Origin: Cauispirillum nitrogeniifigens
GTDB lineage: Bacteria > Pseudomonadota > Alphaproteobacteria > Rhodospirillales > Rhodospirillaceae
Direction of reading: 5' to 3'
DNA: 64,000 bases
Assembly: GCF_049800675.1 (NCBI RefSeq)
Contig: NZ_JBLOOT010000004.1
Span: forward strand, 62,001-126,000
The position numbers and the translations under genes are program-made. This document shows positions 1 to 8,900 of the stretch, in pieces; the stretch's first letter is position 1; every line of letters begins with the position of its first letter. Below the pieces are notes generated by a model. The model worked only from the letters and a program-made list of their open reading frames with translations, did no database searches and had not been told where the DNA came from.

Positions 1-121
1 GGGACTCGACTGGGTGGTCGGCTCGATCCCGGTGGCGGGGGATCTGTTCGACATCGGCTACAAGGCCAACCGCCGCAACGTCGCCCGAATTCTGCATCAC
101 TTCGGCGAACGCTGGGAGTAG
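1..121 (+). CDS. DUF4112 family protein, C-terminal fragment
   Basis: Only the last 39 codons are present; the first full codon begins at base 2 and the TAG stop is at 119-121. The visible peptide contains DWVVGSIPVAGDLFD followed by KANRRN. This matches the end of DUF4112 proteins, small membrane proteins whose C-terminal part has a glycine/proline-rich hydrophobic turn followed by a basic KANRRN stretch. The function of the family is unknown. The gene enters from the left edge and ends 31 bases before the start of the histidine kinase, so co-transcription is possible. The family assignment comes from this motif only. Confidence 0.6.
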   Translation, partial: GLDWVVGSIPVAGDLFDIGYKANRRNVARILHHFGERWE

Positions 122-152
122 GCTTCAGGGGCAGGTGGACAGAGGGCATACG

Positions 153-1886
153 ATGATCAACGCATCCTTCCTCTCCAACCTTTTCGACCGGGGCGCCCTG
201 ATGCCGCACGGCATCTGTCTGGTGTGGCGGCCGGAGTTGCTGTGGCTGCACGGGCTGTCGGACCTGCTGACGGCGCTGGCGTACTACTCCATCCCCTTCG
301 CCCTGGGGGTGTTCGCGTGGCGGCGCCGGGATCTTCAGTTTCGCTGGATGTTCGTGCTGTTCGGGGCCTTCATCCTGGCCTGCGGCACCACGCATCTGAT
401 GGGCCTGTGGACGCTGTGGGTGCCCGACTACGGCCTTCAGGGCATCATCAAGGCGATGACGGCGGCGGCGTCGGTGGGCACGGCGATTCTGCTGTGGCCG
501 CTGATCCCCAAGGCGCTGGCCCTGCCCAGCCCGTCGCAGCTGGAGACCATGAACCTGCACCTGCGCGCCGAGGTCGGCGAGCGCGAGGCCGCCGAACGGC
601 AGGTCCGCCGCCTCAACCACGACCTGGAGCGCCGGGTGGAGGCGCGCACCGCCGAACTGCGGCGGGCCAACGACAAGCTGGTCGCGCTGAACGCCGACCT
701 GCGCAGCGAGATCGAGGCCCGCAAGCGCATCGAGTCCGAGCTGCGCCAAGCCAAGGAGCACGCCGAGCAGGCCGATCTTGGCAAGTCCCGTTTCATGGCG
801 GCGGCCAGCCATGACCTGCGCCAGCCGGTGCAGGCGCTGGTGTTCCTGATCGAAGCGGTGGCCCGCCGGGTGCACGGGCTTGAGGCCGTGGCGCCGCTGC
901 TCGACCACATGCGGTCGTCCCTGGACGGCTTGCAGCGGCTGCTCGACGGCCTGCTCGACCTGTCGCGCCTGGACGCCGGGGCCATCGTCGCGCAGCCGCG
1001 CGTGGTGGCGCTCGACGACCTGCTGGCGCGGCTGGTCAAGGAGTATGAGCCCATGGCCCAGGACCGGGGCCTGACCCTCCGCCGCGTGCCGACGAGCCTC
1101 CATGGCGTGACCGATCCCGTTCTGCTGGAGCGCGTGCTGCGCAACCTGATCGAAAACGCCCTGCGGTACACGCGCGCGGGCGGCGTGGTGGTGGGCTGCC
1201 GGCGGGCCGGTGGGCGCGTGCGCGTGCGGGTGGTCGACAGCGGCATCGGCATCCCCGAGGGCCAGAGCGAGGCGATCTTCGAGGAGTTCTTCCAGATCGG
1301 CAACCCGGAGCGGGACCGCCGCAAGGGCCTGGGCCTGGGACTGTCCATCGTCCAGCGGCTGGCGGCCATCCTCGGCCACCGTGTCACCGTCGACTCGCGG
1401 CCGGCGCGGGGGAGCTGCTTCACCATCGAGCTGGAGGGCGCCGCCGCCGCCGCCGCCCGCGAGGACGCGCCGCCGCCGCCCCTGGAGCGCCTGCCGCGCG
1501 TGGTCCTGGTGCTGGAGGACGAGCCGACGGTCCTGCTGAGCCTGGACGTGATGCTGCGCGACTGGGGCTGCGAGATCCTGCTGGCCGGGGACGAGGACGA
1601 GGCGGCGGCCCACCTGGAGGCTGGCCGCATCCCCGACGTCATCCTCGCCGACTATCGCCTGCGCGAAGGGCGCAACGGCATCGACGCGGTGGCCCGCCTG
1701 CGCGCCCTGTGCGGTCGCGCCGTGCCGGCGGCCCTGCTGACGGGGGAGAACGCCGCGGTCATCGACCCCATCGCCGAGGCCGCCGGCCTGGCGGTGATTC
1801 CCAAGCCGGTGGCGGCGGCGGTCCTGCGGCGGGCGCTGGGCGAGATGGCGGCGGGGGGCGGGCAGGCGGGAAAGACGGGGACCTGA
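153..1886 (+). CDS. Hybrid histidine kinase with ethylene-receptor-like membrane sensor
   Basis: A 577-residue sensor. Residues 25-120 form three hydrophobic helices resembling the ethylene-binding domain of plant ETR1. They include an Asp in helix 1 (D37, in LSDLLTALAYYSIPF) and a CGTTH motif with C77 and H81, the positions that bind Cu(I) in ETR1. A coiled coil (about 128-208) links to a HisKA domain with phospho-acceptor H220 (ASHDLRQP), an ATPase domain with N335, DSGIGIP and a GLGLG lid, and a C-terminal receiver with D500 and K551. The start is ATG 153 because an AGAGGG Shine-Dalgarno lies at 141-146; an in-frame GTG at 135 has none. The receiver would relay phosphate to an unlinked partner. 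Ethylene or another small olefin is only a candidate ligand. Confidence 0.85.
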   Translation: MINASFLSNLFDRGALMPHGICLVWRPELLWLHGLSDLLTALAYYSIPFALGVFAWRRRDLQFRWMFVLFGAFILACGTTHLMGLWTLWVPDYGLQGIIKAMTAAASVGTAILLWPLIPKALALPSPSQLETMNLHLRAEVGEREAAERQVRRLNHDLERRVEARTAELRRANDKLVALNADLRSEIEARKRIESELRQAKEHAEQADLGKSRFMAAASHDLRQPVQALVFLIEAVARRVHGLEAVAPLLDHMRSSLDGLQRLLDGLLDLSRLDAGAIVAQPRVVALDDLLARLVKEYEPMAQDRGLTLRRVPTSLHGVTDPVLLERVLRNLIENALRYTRAGGVVVGCRRAGGRVRVRVVDSGIGIPEGQSEAIFEEFFQIGNPERDRRKGLGLGLSIVQRLAAILGHRVTVDSRPARGSCFTIELEGAAAAAAREDAPPPPLERLPRVVLVLEDEPTVLLSLDVMLRDWGCEILLAGDEDEAAAHLEAGRIPDVILADYRLREGRNGIDAVARLRALCGRAVPAALLTGENAAVIDPIAEAAGLAVIPKPVAAAVLRRALGEMAAGGGQAGKTGT

Positions 1887-1899
1887 CACGGTCCCCGTC
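1874..1899. terminator. Hairpin between convergent genes; stop codon lies in the loop
   Basis: A perfect 10-bp stem, GACGGGGACC (1874-1883) with GGTCCCCGTC (1890-1899), has a six-base loop that contains the TGA stop of the histidine kinase (1884-1886). A second arm GTCAGG at 1903-1908 could pair with CCTGAC at 1882-1887, giving an alternative fold. No T tract follows on either strand, so intrinsic termination is uncertain. The position between convergent genes makes a bidirectional transcription barrier plausible. Confidence 0.45.
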
Positions 1900-1903
1900 G
1901 GGG

Positions 1904-2332
1904 TCAGGCACGGGCCAGGCCGAGGCGCCCGCCCAGCAGGCGGCTGGCGTCCAGGGCATGGGCGCCGTTGCCGAGCAGCGCCTGGACCACCAGAAGGACG
2001 GTCCAGAAGGCCGGGAACTCCCAGCCGCCGCCGGGGGCGCTGAACACCCAGCCGTTGCCGGTGTGCTGGAGAGTGGCGCCGATCATCACCGGCAGCAGTG
2101 CCAGGGCGATCCAGCGCGCCCACAGGCCGGAGATCAGCGCAAGGCCACCGCCGACCTCGGCCAGGATGACCAGATAGGCGAAGAAGCCCGGATAGCCGAT
2201 GCTCTCGAAGTAGCCAACGGTGCCGGGAATGGTGAACACGAACACCTTCATCAGGCCATGGGCCAGGAACAGGGTGCCCAGGCCGAGGCGCAGCAGGAGG
2301 GCGGCGTAGGGGGCGGTGCGGGAGTCGATCAT
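1904..2332 (-). CDS. DoxX family membrane protein
   Basis: A 142-residue protein with four predicted membrane helices (about residues 8-30, 45-65, 70-92 and 105-130). It shows the DoxX family opening LLLRLGLGTLFLAHGLMKV and a central GGGLALISGLWARW segment. DoxX proteins are small inner-membrane proteins, often induced by oxidative or electrophilic stress, whose biochemical role is not settled. The start ATG at 2332 is chosen because GGAAAGAGG lies just upstream on the minus strand; the open frame runs 26 codons further but lacks a ribosome site. It is divergent from a LysR regulator that shares a palindromic operator, so control by that regulator is likely. Confidence 0.85.
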   Translation of the reverse strand: MIDSRTAPYAALLLRLGLGTLFLAHGLMKVFVFTIPGTVGYFESIGYPGFFAYLVILAEVGGGLALISGLWARWIALALLPVMIGATLQHTGNGWVFSAPGGGWEFPAFWTVLLVVQALLGNGAHALDASRLLGGRLGLARA

Positions 2333-2441
2333 GGTGGAAACCTCTTTCCGGGGGCGGAGGGGGTGGGAGCGCCGGGGGCGCCGTTGAGGACCACCATACG
2401 CCGGCCGCATTGCTGGATAATCAGCAGCGTGTCAGAATGAC

Positions 2442-2460
2442 TGTCCAACAATATTGGACA
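2442..2460. promoter_or_regulatory. LysR-type operator palindrome in the doxX/lysR divergent region
   Basis: TGTCCAA (2442-2448) and TTGGACA (2454-2460) form a perfect inverted repeat around the 5-base centre CAATA. It fits the T-N11-A signature of LysR-type binding sites. It ends 5 bases before the GTG start of the lysR gene, so binding would probably repress the regulator's own gene and control doxX on the other strand. Confidence 0.7.
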
Positions 2461-2465
2461 ATGCC

Positions 2466-3386
2466 GTGGACAAGCTCGCCGCCCTCACCGCCTTCGTCCG
2501 CGTCGTCGAGCGTGGCAGCTTCACCGCCGCCGCCGAGGATCTGCGCCTGTCGCGGGCCATGACCAGCAAGCACGTGCAGGACCTGGAGGCGCACCTGGGC
2601 GTCCGCCTGCTCAGCCGCACGACGCGGCGGGTGTCGCTGACCGAGGAAGGGCGCCTGTACCACGCCCGTTGTGCCGAGGTGCTGGCGGCCCTGGCCGAGG
2701 CCGACCAGAGCGTCACCGCCCGTCAGGCCGAGCCGCAGGGCCTGTTGCGCCTGAACGGGCCGGTGTCCTTCGGCACCCACTACCTGGCGCCGGCCATCGC
2801 CGACTTCACGGCGGCGCATCCGCGCGTGGCGGTGGACATGGTGCTGGTGGACCGCGTCGTCGATCTGGTGGACGAAGGCTACGATCTGGCCGTCCGCATC
2901 GGTGCCCTGGTCAGCAGCAGCCTGATCGCCCGCCGTCTGGCGCCGTGCCGGCTGGTGGCCTGCGCCGCGCCGGACTATCTCGCCCGGCATGGCGCGCCGA
3001 CGCGGCCGGCGGACCTTGCCGGGCACAACTGCCTGGACTATTCCTACGGGGGGCTGAGCGGTGTGTGGCGGTTCAGCGGGCCGGCGGGCGACGAGGCGGT
3101 GCCCATCGCCGGCAACCTGATCATCAACAACGGCGATGCCCTGCGCGCCGCCGCCCTGCGCGGCCAGGGCATCGTCGTCCTGCCGACGTTCATCGTCGGC
3201 GCCGACCTCCGCGCCGGCACTCTGCGCCGGGTGCTGGAAGACCATGCCCTGCCGGAACTGGGCATCCACGCCGTCTACCCGTCCGGCCGCCACCTGCCGG
3301 CCAAGGTCCGCGCCTTCATCGACTTCCTGGCCTCCCGCCTGGGCGGCGAGCGTCCGACCTGGGATGCGTGGATGGAGAAGGCCTGA
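2466..3386 (+). CDS. LysR family transcriptional regulator
   Basis: A 306-residue LysR regulator. Residues 1-60 form the winged helix-turn-helix (LAALTAFVRVVERGSFTAAA through TSKHVQDLEAHLGVRLLSRT). Residues 90-295 form the periplasmic-binding-protein-like effector domain, with the fold marker FDLAVRIG seen here as YDLAVRIG. It resembles the subgroup found beside doxX, quinone reductase and other stress-response genes. The GTG at 2466 gives the conserved family opening (V/M)DKLAALTAFV; a TTG four codons earlier (2454) lies inside the operator palindrome. No strong Shine-Dalgarno is visible for either start. It likely represses or activates the divergent doxX gene and controls its own expression. 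The effector is unknown. Confidence 0.88.
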   Translation: MDKLAALTAFVRVVERGSFTAAAEDLRLSRAMTSKHVQDLEAHLGVRLLSRTTRRVSLTEEGRLYHARCAEVLAALAEADQSVTARQAEPQGLLRLNGPVSFGTHYLAPAIADFTAAHPRVAVDMVLVDRVVDLVDEGYDLAVRIGALVSSSLIARRLAPCRLVACAAPDYLARHGAPTRPADLAGHNCLDYSYGGLSGVWRFSGPAGDEAVPIAGNLIINNGDALRAAALRGQGIVVLPTFIVGADLRAGTLRRVLEDHALPELGIHAVYPSGRHLPAKVRAFIDFLASRLGGERPTWDAWMEKA

Positions 3387-3389
3387 CCC

Positions 3390-5873
3390 TCAGCCCTCTT
3401 CCGGCCACTCCGGCAGGTCGGTCATGGTCCACACCCCCAGGGCCTTGCCCCAGGCGCCGACTTTCTCGTCGAGCAGCAGGCGGGGCGGGGGCAGGCCGAA
3501 GGGCGGGGCGGTCAGGTCGATGGGATACCAGCCGCCGACGGAGATCCACGGGTTCTTGCCGCTGCCGGTGTGGGTGGTGGCGATCAGCAGGCGGCTGCCG
3601 CTGGCCTTGAAGCGGCGCAGGGCGGCGACGGCGTGCGCCTGGGGCAGGTGCGACAGCACGTCGCGGCACAGGATGGCGTCGCAGGCCGGCAGCGGGTCGG
3701 TAACGATGTCGGCGCGGCGGAAGAAGTGGTTGGGGCGGTCGGCGAAGGCGGACGCCAGATGCTCCACGGCCTCCGGCACGATGTCGAAGCCGAAGTAGAA
3801 CGCCAGCGTCGGCGTTGCCTCGGCCAGCCAGTGCAGGTCGCCGCAGCCGGCATCGGCCAGGGTGCGCACGCCCAGGGCCGACAGCAGGCCGGGCAGGGCG
3901 GCGCGCAGGGCGGCCGTGGAGTCCAGGGTGGCGAAGCGGCCGCTGCGCGTCTCCTCCACCTTCCAGGCGTTCTGCCGCCAGATCTGGCCGAAGATGTCCG
4001 CCCGGATGGCCTTTTGCTGGTCGGTGTCGGGCGCCTGCGCCGGCAGGGTGGTGGCGCGGCCGCGCACCAGCCGGGGGACGAAGTCGACCTCGGCGAAGGC
4101 TTCGTACTCGGCCAGGCTGCGCGCCGTGCCGAAGCCGAAGCGGGCGATGTCGCGGGTGATGGCCGCGTCGGCGCTGGCCTGCATGCCGAACAGGTGGCGG
4201 ACGCGGGCGAACGACGCCTCGTTCATCTGTCCCCAGTCGCGGCCGTCGTGCCAGTGGCGGGGCCGCTCGGGGCGCTTGCCGTAGTCGTGCCAGGCGATGG
4301 CGTCGTTGGGGATGTAGACGTCCCAGCCGTGGGTGAACAGGCGGGCGGCCAGGGTGATCTCCTCGCCCTGGAAGTACAGGTAGGGGTCGTAGGGTACTTC
4401 GGTGATCACGGCCGATGGCCCAAACAGCAGGCCGGCGGCAATGAACGGCGTGCGCTGCAACTCCTTGGGGGCCTTGTCCAGCGGCGTGGCGTTGGAGCCG
4501 AACATCAGCACGCCGTTCTTGTCGAAGGCCTTGGCGCGGATCCGCACCAGCGCCGCCGGCTTCAGGTCGTCGGGCGGCACGAAGGCGGGCGGGTAGGTCG
4601 ACAGCACCGCCTTGGGCGACGGGCAGGCCGCGTGCATGGCGATCAGCCGCTCGTCCCAGCCCTCGGCGAAGCGCATGTGGCTGTCGATCTGAAGGACATA
4701 GTCCTCCTCCCGCCACAGGCTCTGCACCTGATAGCGCGCCCAGCAGGCCCCCCGGCTGTCGCGGGCGTGCACGTCGATCACGCGGACCTGATCGGGGCGG
4801 GGATAGGGGATGGCGAAGCAGTCGTCATCCTCGCCGGGGACGAACTGCCAGCACAGGCCGACGAACACCCGCTCGGGGTGGGTGGCCTTGGCGAACAGGT
4901 CGCGCACGGTGTTCTGGCAGTCAGGGTCGCGGTAGCTGGCGATGCTGACGAAGATGGTCGGGCGGGCGGCCTGTGGGGCGATGGCGGCGGGGGCGGGGGC
5001 CGACAGGGCTTCCAGGCGGCGGCGCAGGTCGGCGAATGCGGTGATGGCCTCGGCCCGCCAATGGGCGGGGTCGGTATCGGTGTCGGTGGTGCGGTCCAGC
5101 GCCTGGACGGCGTGGATGCCGCGCAGCACGCACTGGAACAGCCGTGCCCGGCGGGCGCGCGGGCCAGTGGCGGAGCCGTGGCAGCGGCGCAGGAAGTGGT
5201 ATTCCTCGTCAGGCGTCAGCCGCGCCAACACGCAGAAGGCGCCGATCTCCCAGTCGGGATCGGCCATGCCGGCGTCTTCCCAGCCGATCAGGCGCAGGCC
5301 GTCGGCGGAGTCGATCAGATTGCGGGGATGGGGGGCGTTGTGGCAGGGCGCCGCCGGCGGGGCGTCCACGGTCAGCTCGGCCCGCACGCCCTCCAGGGCG
5401 GCCAGCAGGGCGGCGCGGTCGGGCACCTCGGGCAGGGGCAGGGCCGCCGTCCGCTCGACGACATGGTCCAACCGGTGGAAGGGGCAGAACGTTCCGCCGA
5501 AGGGGCGCCCGGCGTGCAGGGCGGCATAGAGCGCCGCCACGCGGTCCAGGCGCAGGCGGTCGGTGAATGTCTCCGCCCCCAGGGCGCCGTGCAGGTAGGG
5601 CATGACCAGGGCGCCGCGCCCGCCGTCGGCATACAGCAGCGGCGGGGCGAGGCCCTGGGCGGCGGCGATCTCCATGGCGACGCGCTCGCGGCGGCGGTCC
5701 TCGGCCGACGCGTCGCGGCGGGTCAGCCACAGCACGTGGTCCCCGGCCGGGGACGTCACCCGCCAGGCGCCTCTGCCCTGGCCGGCGTCCAGCGGCACGC
5801 ACGACAGCACCTCCAGGTGCGGAGCGAAGAGCGGGATGGCGCTCAGCACGTCACGGGGGAAGGAGCTGTCCAT
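3390..5873 (-). CDS. Fusion: APH/LicA-like pseudokinase + GT60-like GlcNAc-transferase + SAM methyltransferase
   Basis: An 827-residue, three-part protein with no signal peptide, so probably cytoplasmic. Residues 20-290 resemble aminoglycoside/choline kinases (MPYLHG, CHNAPHPRN, LIGWEDAGMADPDWE). Compared with LicA-type CHND and LIDWE, the catalytic Asp is Ala180 and the Mg-binding Asp is Gly197, so this part is probably a pseudokinase. Residues 303-560 match the GT60/GlcNAc-transferase family (IFVSIASYRD, QIDSHMRFAEGWD with the metal-binding DxH at 397-399, FQGEE, and a terminal AWHDYGKRP). Residues 625-805 are a class I methyltransferase with motif I LADAGCGDLHWL (673-683). It lies directly downstream of the Thr-rich RTX gene, behind an intrinsic terminator. 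Known GT60 enzymes glycosylate Skp1 hydroxyproline or Thr-rich trypanosome mucins, so the neighbour's Thr repeats are an attractive substrate; that is inference. The start codon lacks a clear ribosome site. Confidence 0.8.
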   Translation of the reverse strand: MDSSFPRDVLSAIPLFAPHLEVLSCVPLDAGQGRGAWRVTSPAGDHVLWLTRRDASAEDRRRERVAMEIAAAQGLAPPLLYADGGRGALVMPYLHGALGAETFTDRLRLDRVAALYAALHAGRPFGGTFCPFHRLDHVVERTAALPLPEVPDRAALLAALEGVRAELTVDAPPAAPCHNAPHPRNLIDSADGLRLIGWEDAGMADPDWEIGAFCVLARLTPDEEYHFLRRCHGSATGPRARRARLFQCVLRGIHAVQALDRTTDTDTDPAHWRAEAITAFADLRRRLEALSAPAPAAIAPQAARPTIFVSIASYRDPDCQNTVRDLFAKATHPERVFVGLCWQFVPGEDDDCFAIPYPRPDQVRVIDVHARDSRGACWARYQVQSLWREEDYVLQIDSHMRFAEGWDERLIAMHAACPSPKAVLSTYPPAFVPPDDLKPAALVRIRAKAFDKNGVLMFGSNATPLDKAPKELQRTPFIAAGLLFGPSAVITEVPYDPYLYFQGEEITLAARLFTHGWDVYIPNDAIAWHDYGKRPERPRHWHDGRDWGQMNEASFARVRHLFGMQASADAAITRDIARFGFGTARSLAEYEAFAEVDFVPRLVRGRATTLPAQAPDTDQQKAIRADIFGQIWRQNAWKVEETRSGRFATLDSTAALRAALPGLLSALGVRTLADAGCGDLHWLAEATPTLAFYFGFDIVPEAVEHLASAFADRPNHFFRRADIVTDPLPACDAILCRDVLSHLPQAHAVAALRRFKASGSRLLIATTHTGSGKNPWISVGGWYPIDLTAPPFGLPPPRLLLDEKVGAWGKALGVWTMTDLPEWPEEG

Positions 5874-5891
5874 GGCCGGAAAAGGTCCGCA

Positions 5892-5933
5892 GAAAGGAAA
5901 ACGGCGGCGGTCCCGGATGGGAAGCCGCCGCCG
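5892..5933 (-). terminator. Intrinsic terminator after the RTX gene
   Basis: Read on the minus strand, a 9-bp stem CGGCGGCGG/CCGCCGCCG (pairing 5925-5933 with 5902-5910) is followed by a T-rich run (TTTTCCTTTC, 5892-5901). It sits 13 bases past the RTX stop and 19 bases before the glycosyltransferase start. Most transcripts may stop here, so the downstream enzyme would be made at a lower level by read-through. Confidence 0.7.
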
Positions 5934-5945
5934 CGATGGTAGGTC

Positions 5946-8900
5946 TTACCACTCGATCTTGTCTATGTTGTCGAACTCGATCGTTCCCTGGCTGGTGGTG
6001 ATGGTGCCGGACTTGCCCTCCAGGTCGACGGAGGTCTGGCCATCGGTGGGCACGAAGACCTCGCCCTCGATCTCCAGGGTCCAGCCGCCGTTCTCGGTGG
6101 TGGCCGACGGGCCGTGTCCGCCTTCCATCTCGATGACGTCGGTCCAGGCTCCGGTCCCGCCGTCGACGAAGGTCGTGCCCGACAGCTCGCCAAAGATGAA
6201 CAGGTCGTTGCCCGCGTCGCCGAACAGCAGGTCGCTGCCCGTCTCGCCCCGGATGACGTCGTCGCCGTCGCCGCCCCAGATGGTATCGTCGCCGACGCCC
6301 CCGGAGATGGTGTCGTTACCGGCACCGCCGACGATGGTGTCGTTCCCGCTGCCGCCGCGAATGACATCGGCCCCGTCGCCGCCGAGCAGCAGGTCGTTGC
6401 CGTCGCCGCCGGTGAGGGTGTCGTTGCCCGCGCCGCCGAACAAGGTGTCGTTCCCGGCCCCGCCATCGAGGATGTCGTTGCCGGTCCCGCCCATCAGGGT
6501 GTCGTTGCCAGCCCCGCCGGTCAGCGTGTCGGCGCCATCACCGCCCCACAGGGTATCGGCCCCGTCGCCGCCCGACAGCAGATCGTTGCCGCCGTTGCCG
6601 ACGAGGATGTCGTTGCCGGCGCCGCCAGACAGGGTGTCGGCCAGCGCGCCGCCATGCAGGTCGTCATCGCCGGCGGTGCCGGTCCTGACGACGGTCTGCT
6701 GGCCGCTGGGCAGGCCGTCGAAGGCCGTGTTGAACTGCCAGTCCTTGACGGTGTGGTCGGCAAGAGGCAGGTCCCCGCTGGTCATGGTGCGGTCGAGGAT
6801 GAACAGCTCCCCTTCACCGGGGCCGGAGCCCGCCTTGTTGTTGCCAGCCTTCACCGCCACGGCCACCAGGCTGCCGTCGGGGTAGTTCTTGCTGACGAAG
6901 GCGTCCAGGGGCAGGACATCGGGATCGCGGATCTCGCCATTGCCACCAGGGAAGTCCTCGACCCTCACCTTGATGATCGAGCCGTCGGCCTTCTCAAGGT
7001 AGAGGACCACGTTGGACAGGCCGTGACTGAACGCCGGGAACTCGAAGTCCTCCGCCGTCTGCCGCGACGGCGCGGGCGGCACGGGCTCGGTCACGTCCGG
7101 TTCCTCGACCGGCGGCCGCGTGACCGGCGCCTCGGTGGTGGTGACCGGAGCTTCGGTTGTGGTGACGGGAGCCTCGGTGGTCGTGACGGGGGCCTCGGTC
7201 GTGGTGACCGGCGCCTCAGTCGTGGTGACGGGAGCTTCGGTGGTGGTGACCGGAGCTTCGGTGGTGGTGACCGGGGCTTCAGTCGTGGTGACCGGAGCTT
7301 CGGTGGTCGTGACCGGAGCTTCGGTGGTGGTGACGGGGGCCTCGGTGGTGGTGACCGGGGCTTCGGTCGTGGTGACCGGAGCCTCAGTGGTGGTGACCGG
7401 CGCCTCGGTCGTCGTGACCGGAGCCACAGTGGTGGTGACCGGAGCTTCAGTGGTCGTGACCGGCGCCTCGGTCGTCGTCACCGGCGCCTCGGTGGTCGTG
7501 ACCGGAGCTTCGGTGGTGGTGACCGGAGCCTCGGTGGTCGTGACCGGCGCCTCGGTGGTCGTGACGGGGGCCTCGGTGGTCGTCACCGGCGCCTCAGTCG
7601 TCGTGACCGGAGCCTCGGTGGTGGTGACCGGAGCTTCGGTGGTCGTGACCGGCGCCTCGGTCGTGTGACGGGCCTCGGTCGTCGTGACCGGAGCCTCGGT
7701 GGTGGTGACCGGAGCTTCAGTGGTCGTGACTGGCGCCTCAGTCGTGGTGACGGGGGCCTCGGTCGTCGTGACCGGAGCCTCGGTGGTCGTCACCGGCGCC
7801 TCAGTCGTGGTGACGGGGGCCTCGGTCGTCGTGACCGGAGCCTCAGTGGTGGTGACCGGAGCTTCAGTGGTCGTCACCGGGGCTTCGGTGGTCGTCACTG
7901 GCGCCTCGGTGGTCGTGACCGGAGCTTCGGTGGTGGTGACCGGAGCTTCGGTGGTTGTGACCGGAGCCTCGGTCGTCGTCACCGGAGCCTCAGTGGTCGT
8001 CACCGGCGCCTCAGTCGTCGTGACCGGAGCCTCGGTGGTCGTCACCGGAGCCTCGGTGGTCGTGACCGGTGCCTCGGTGGTCGTCACCGGCGCCTCAGTC
8101 GTCGTGACCGGAGCCTCGGTCGTGGTGACCGGAGCTTCAGTGGTCGTGACTGGCGCCTCGGTGGTCGTCACCGGCGCCTCAGTCGTGGTGACGGGGGCCT
8201 CGGTCGTCGTGACCGGCGCCTCGGTGGTCGTCACCGGCGCCTCGGTCGTCGTCACCGGAGCTTCAGTCGTGGTGACCGGCGCCTCGGTCGTCGTGACCGG
8301 CGCCTCGGTGGTGGTGACCGGAGCTTCGGTGGTCGTGACCGGCGCCTCGGTCGTCGTGACCGGAGCCTCGGTGGTCGTGACCGGCGCCTCGGTGGTCGTG
8401 ACCGGCGCCTCGGTCGTCGTGACCGGAGCCTCGGTCGTGGTGACCGGAGCTTCAGTGGTCGTGACTGGCGCCTCGGTGGTCGTGACCGGAGCTTCGGTGG
8501 TGGTGACGGGGGCCTCGGTGGTCGTCACCGGCGCCTCAGTCGTCGTGACCGGAGCCTCGGTGGTGGTGACCGGAGCTTCGGTGGTCGTGACCGGCGCCTC
8601 GGTGGTCGTCACCGGCGCCTCAGTCGTGGTGACGGGGGCCTCGGTCGTCGTGACCGGCGCCTCGGTGGTCGTCACCGGCGCCTCAGTCGTGGTGACGGGG
8701 GCCTCGGTCGTCGTGACCGGCGCCTCGGTGGTGGTGACCGGAGCCTCGGTGGTCGTCACCGGAGCTTCAGTAGTCGTGACCGGAGCCTCGGTCGTCGTGA
8801 CCGGAGCTTCAGTGGTCGTGACCGGAGCCTCAGTGGTGGTGACCGGAGCTTCGGTGGTCGTGACCGGAGCCTCGGTCGTCGTCACCGGAGCCTCAGTGGT

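Noticed and set aside
3570..5942. A 790-residue plus-strand frame opposite the glycosyltransferase fusion
   Set aside because: No ribosome site or family motif; the minus-strand gene has three recognisable domains.
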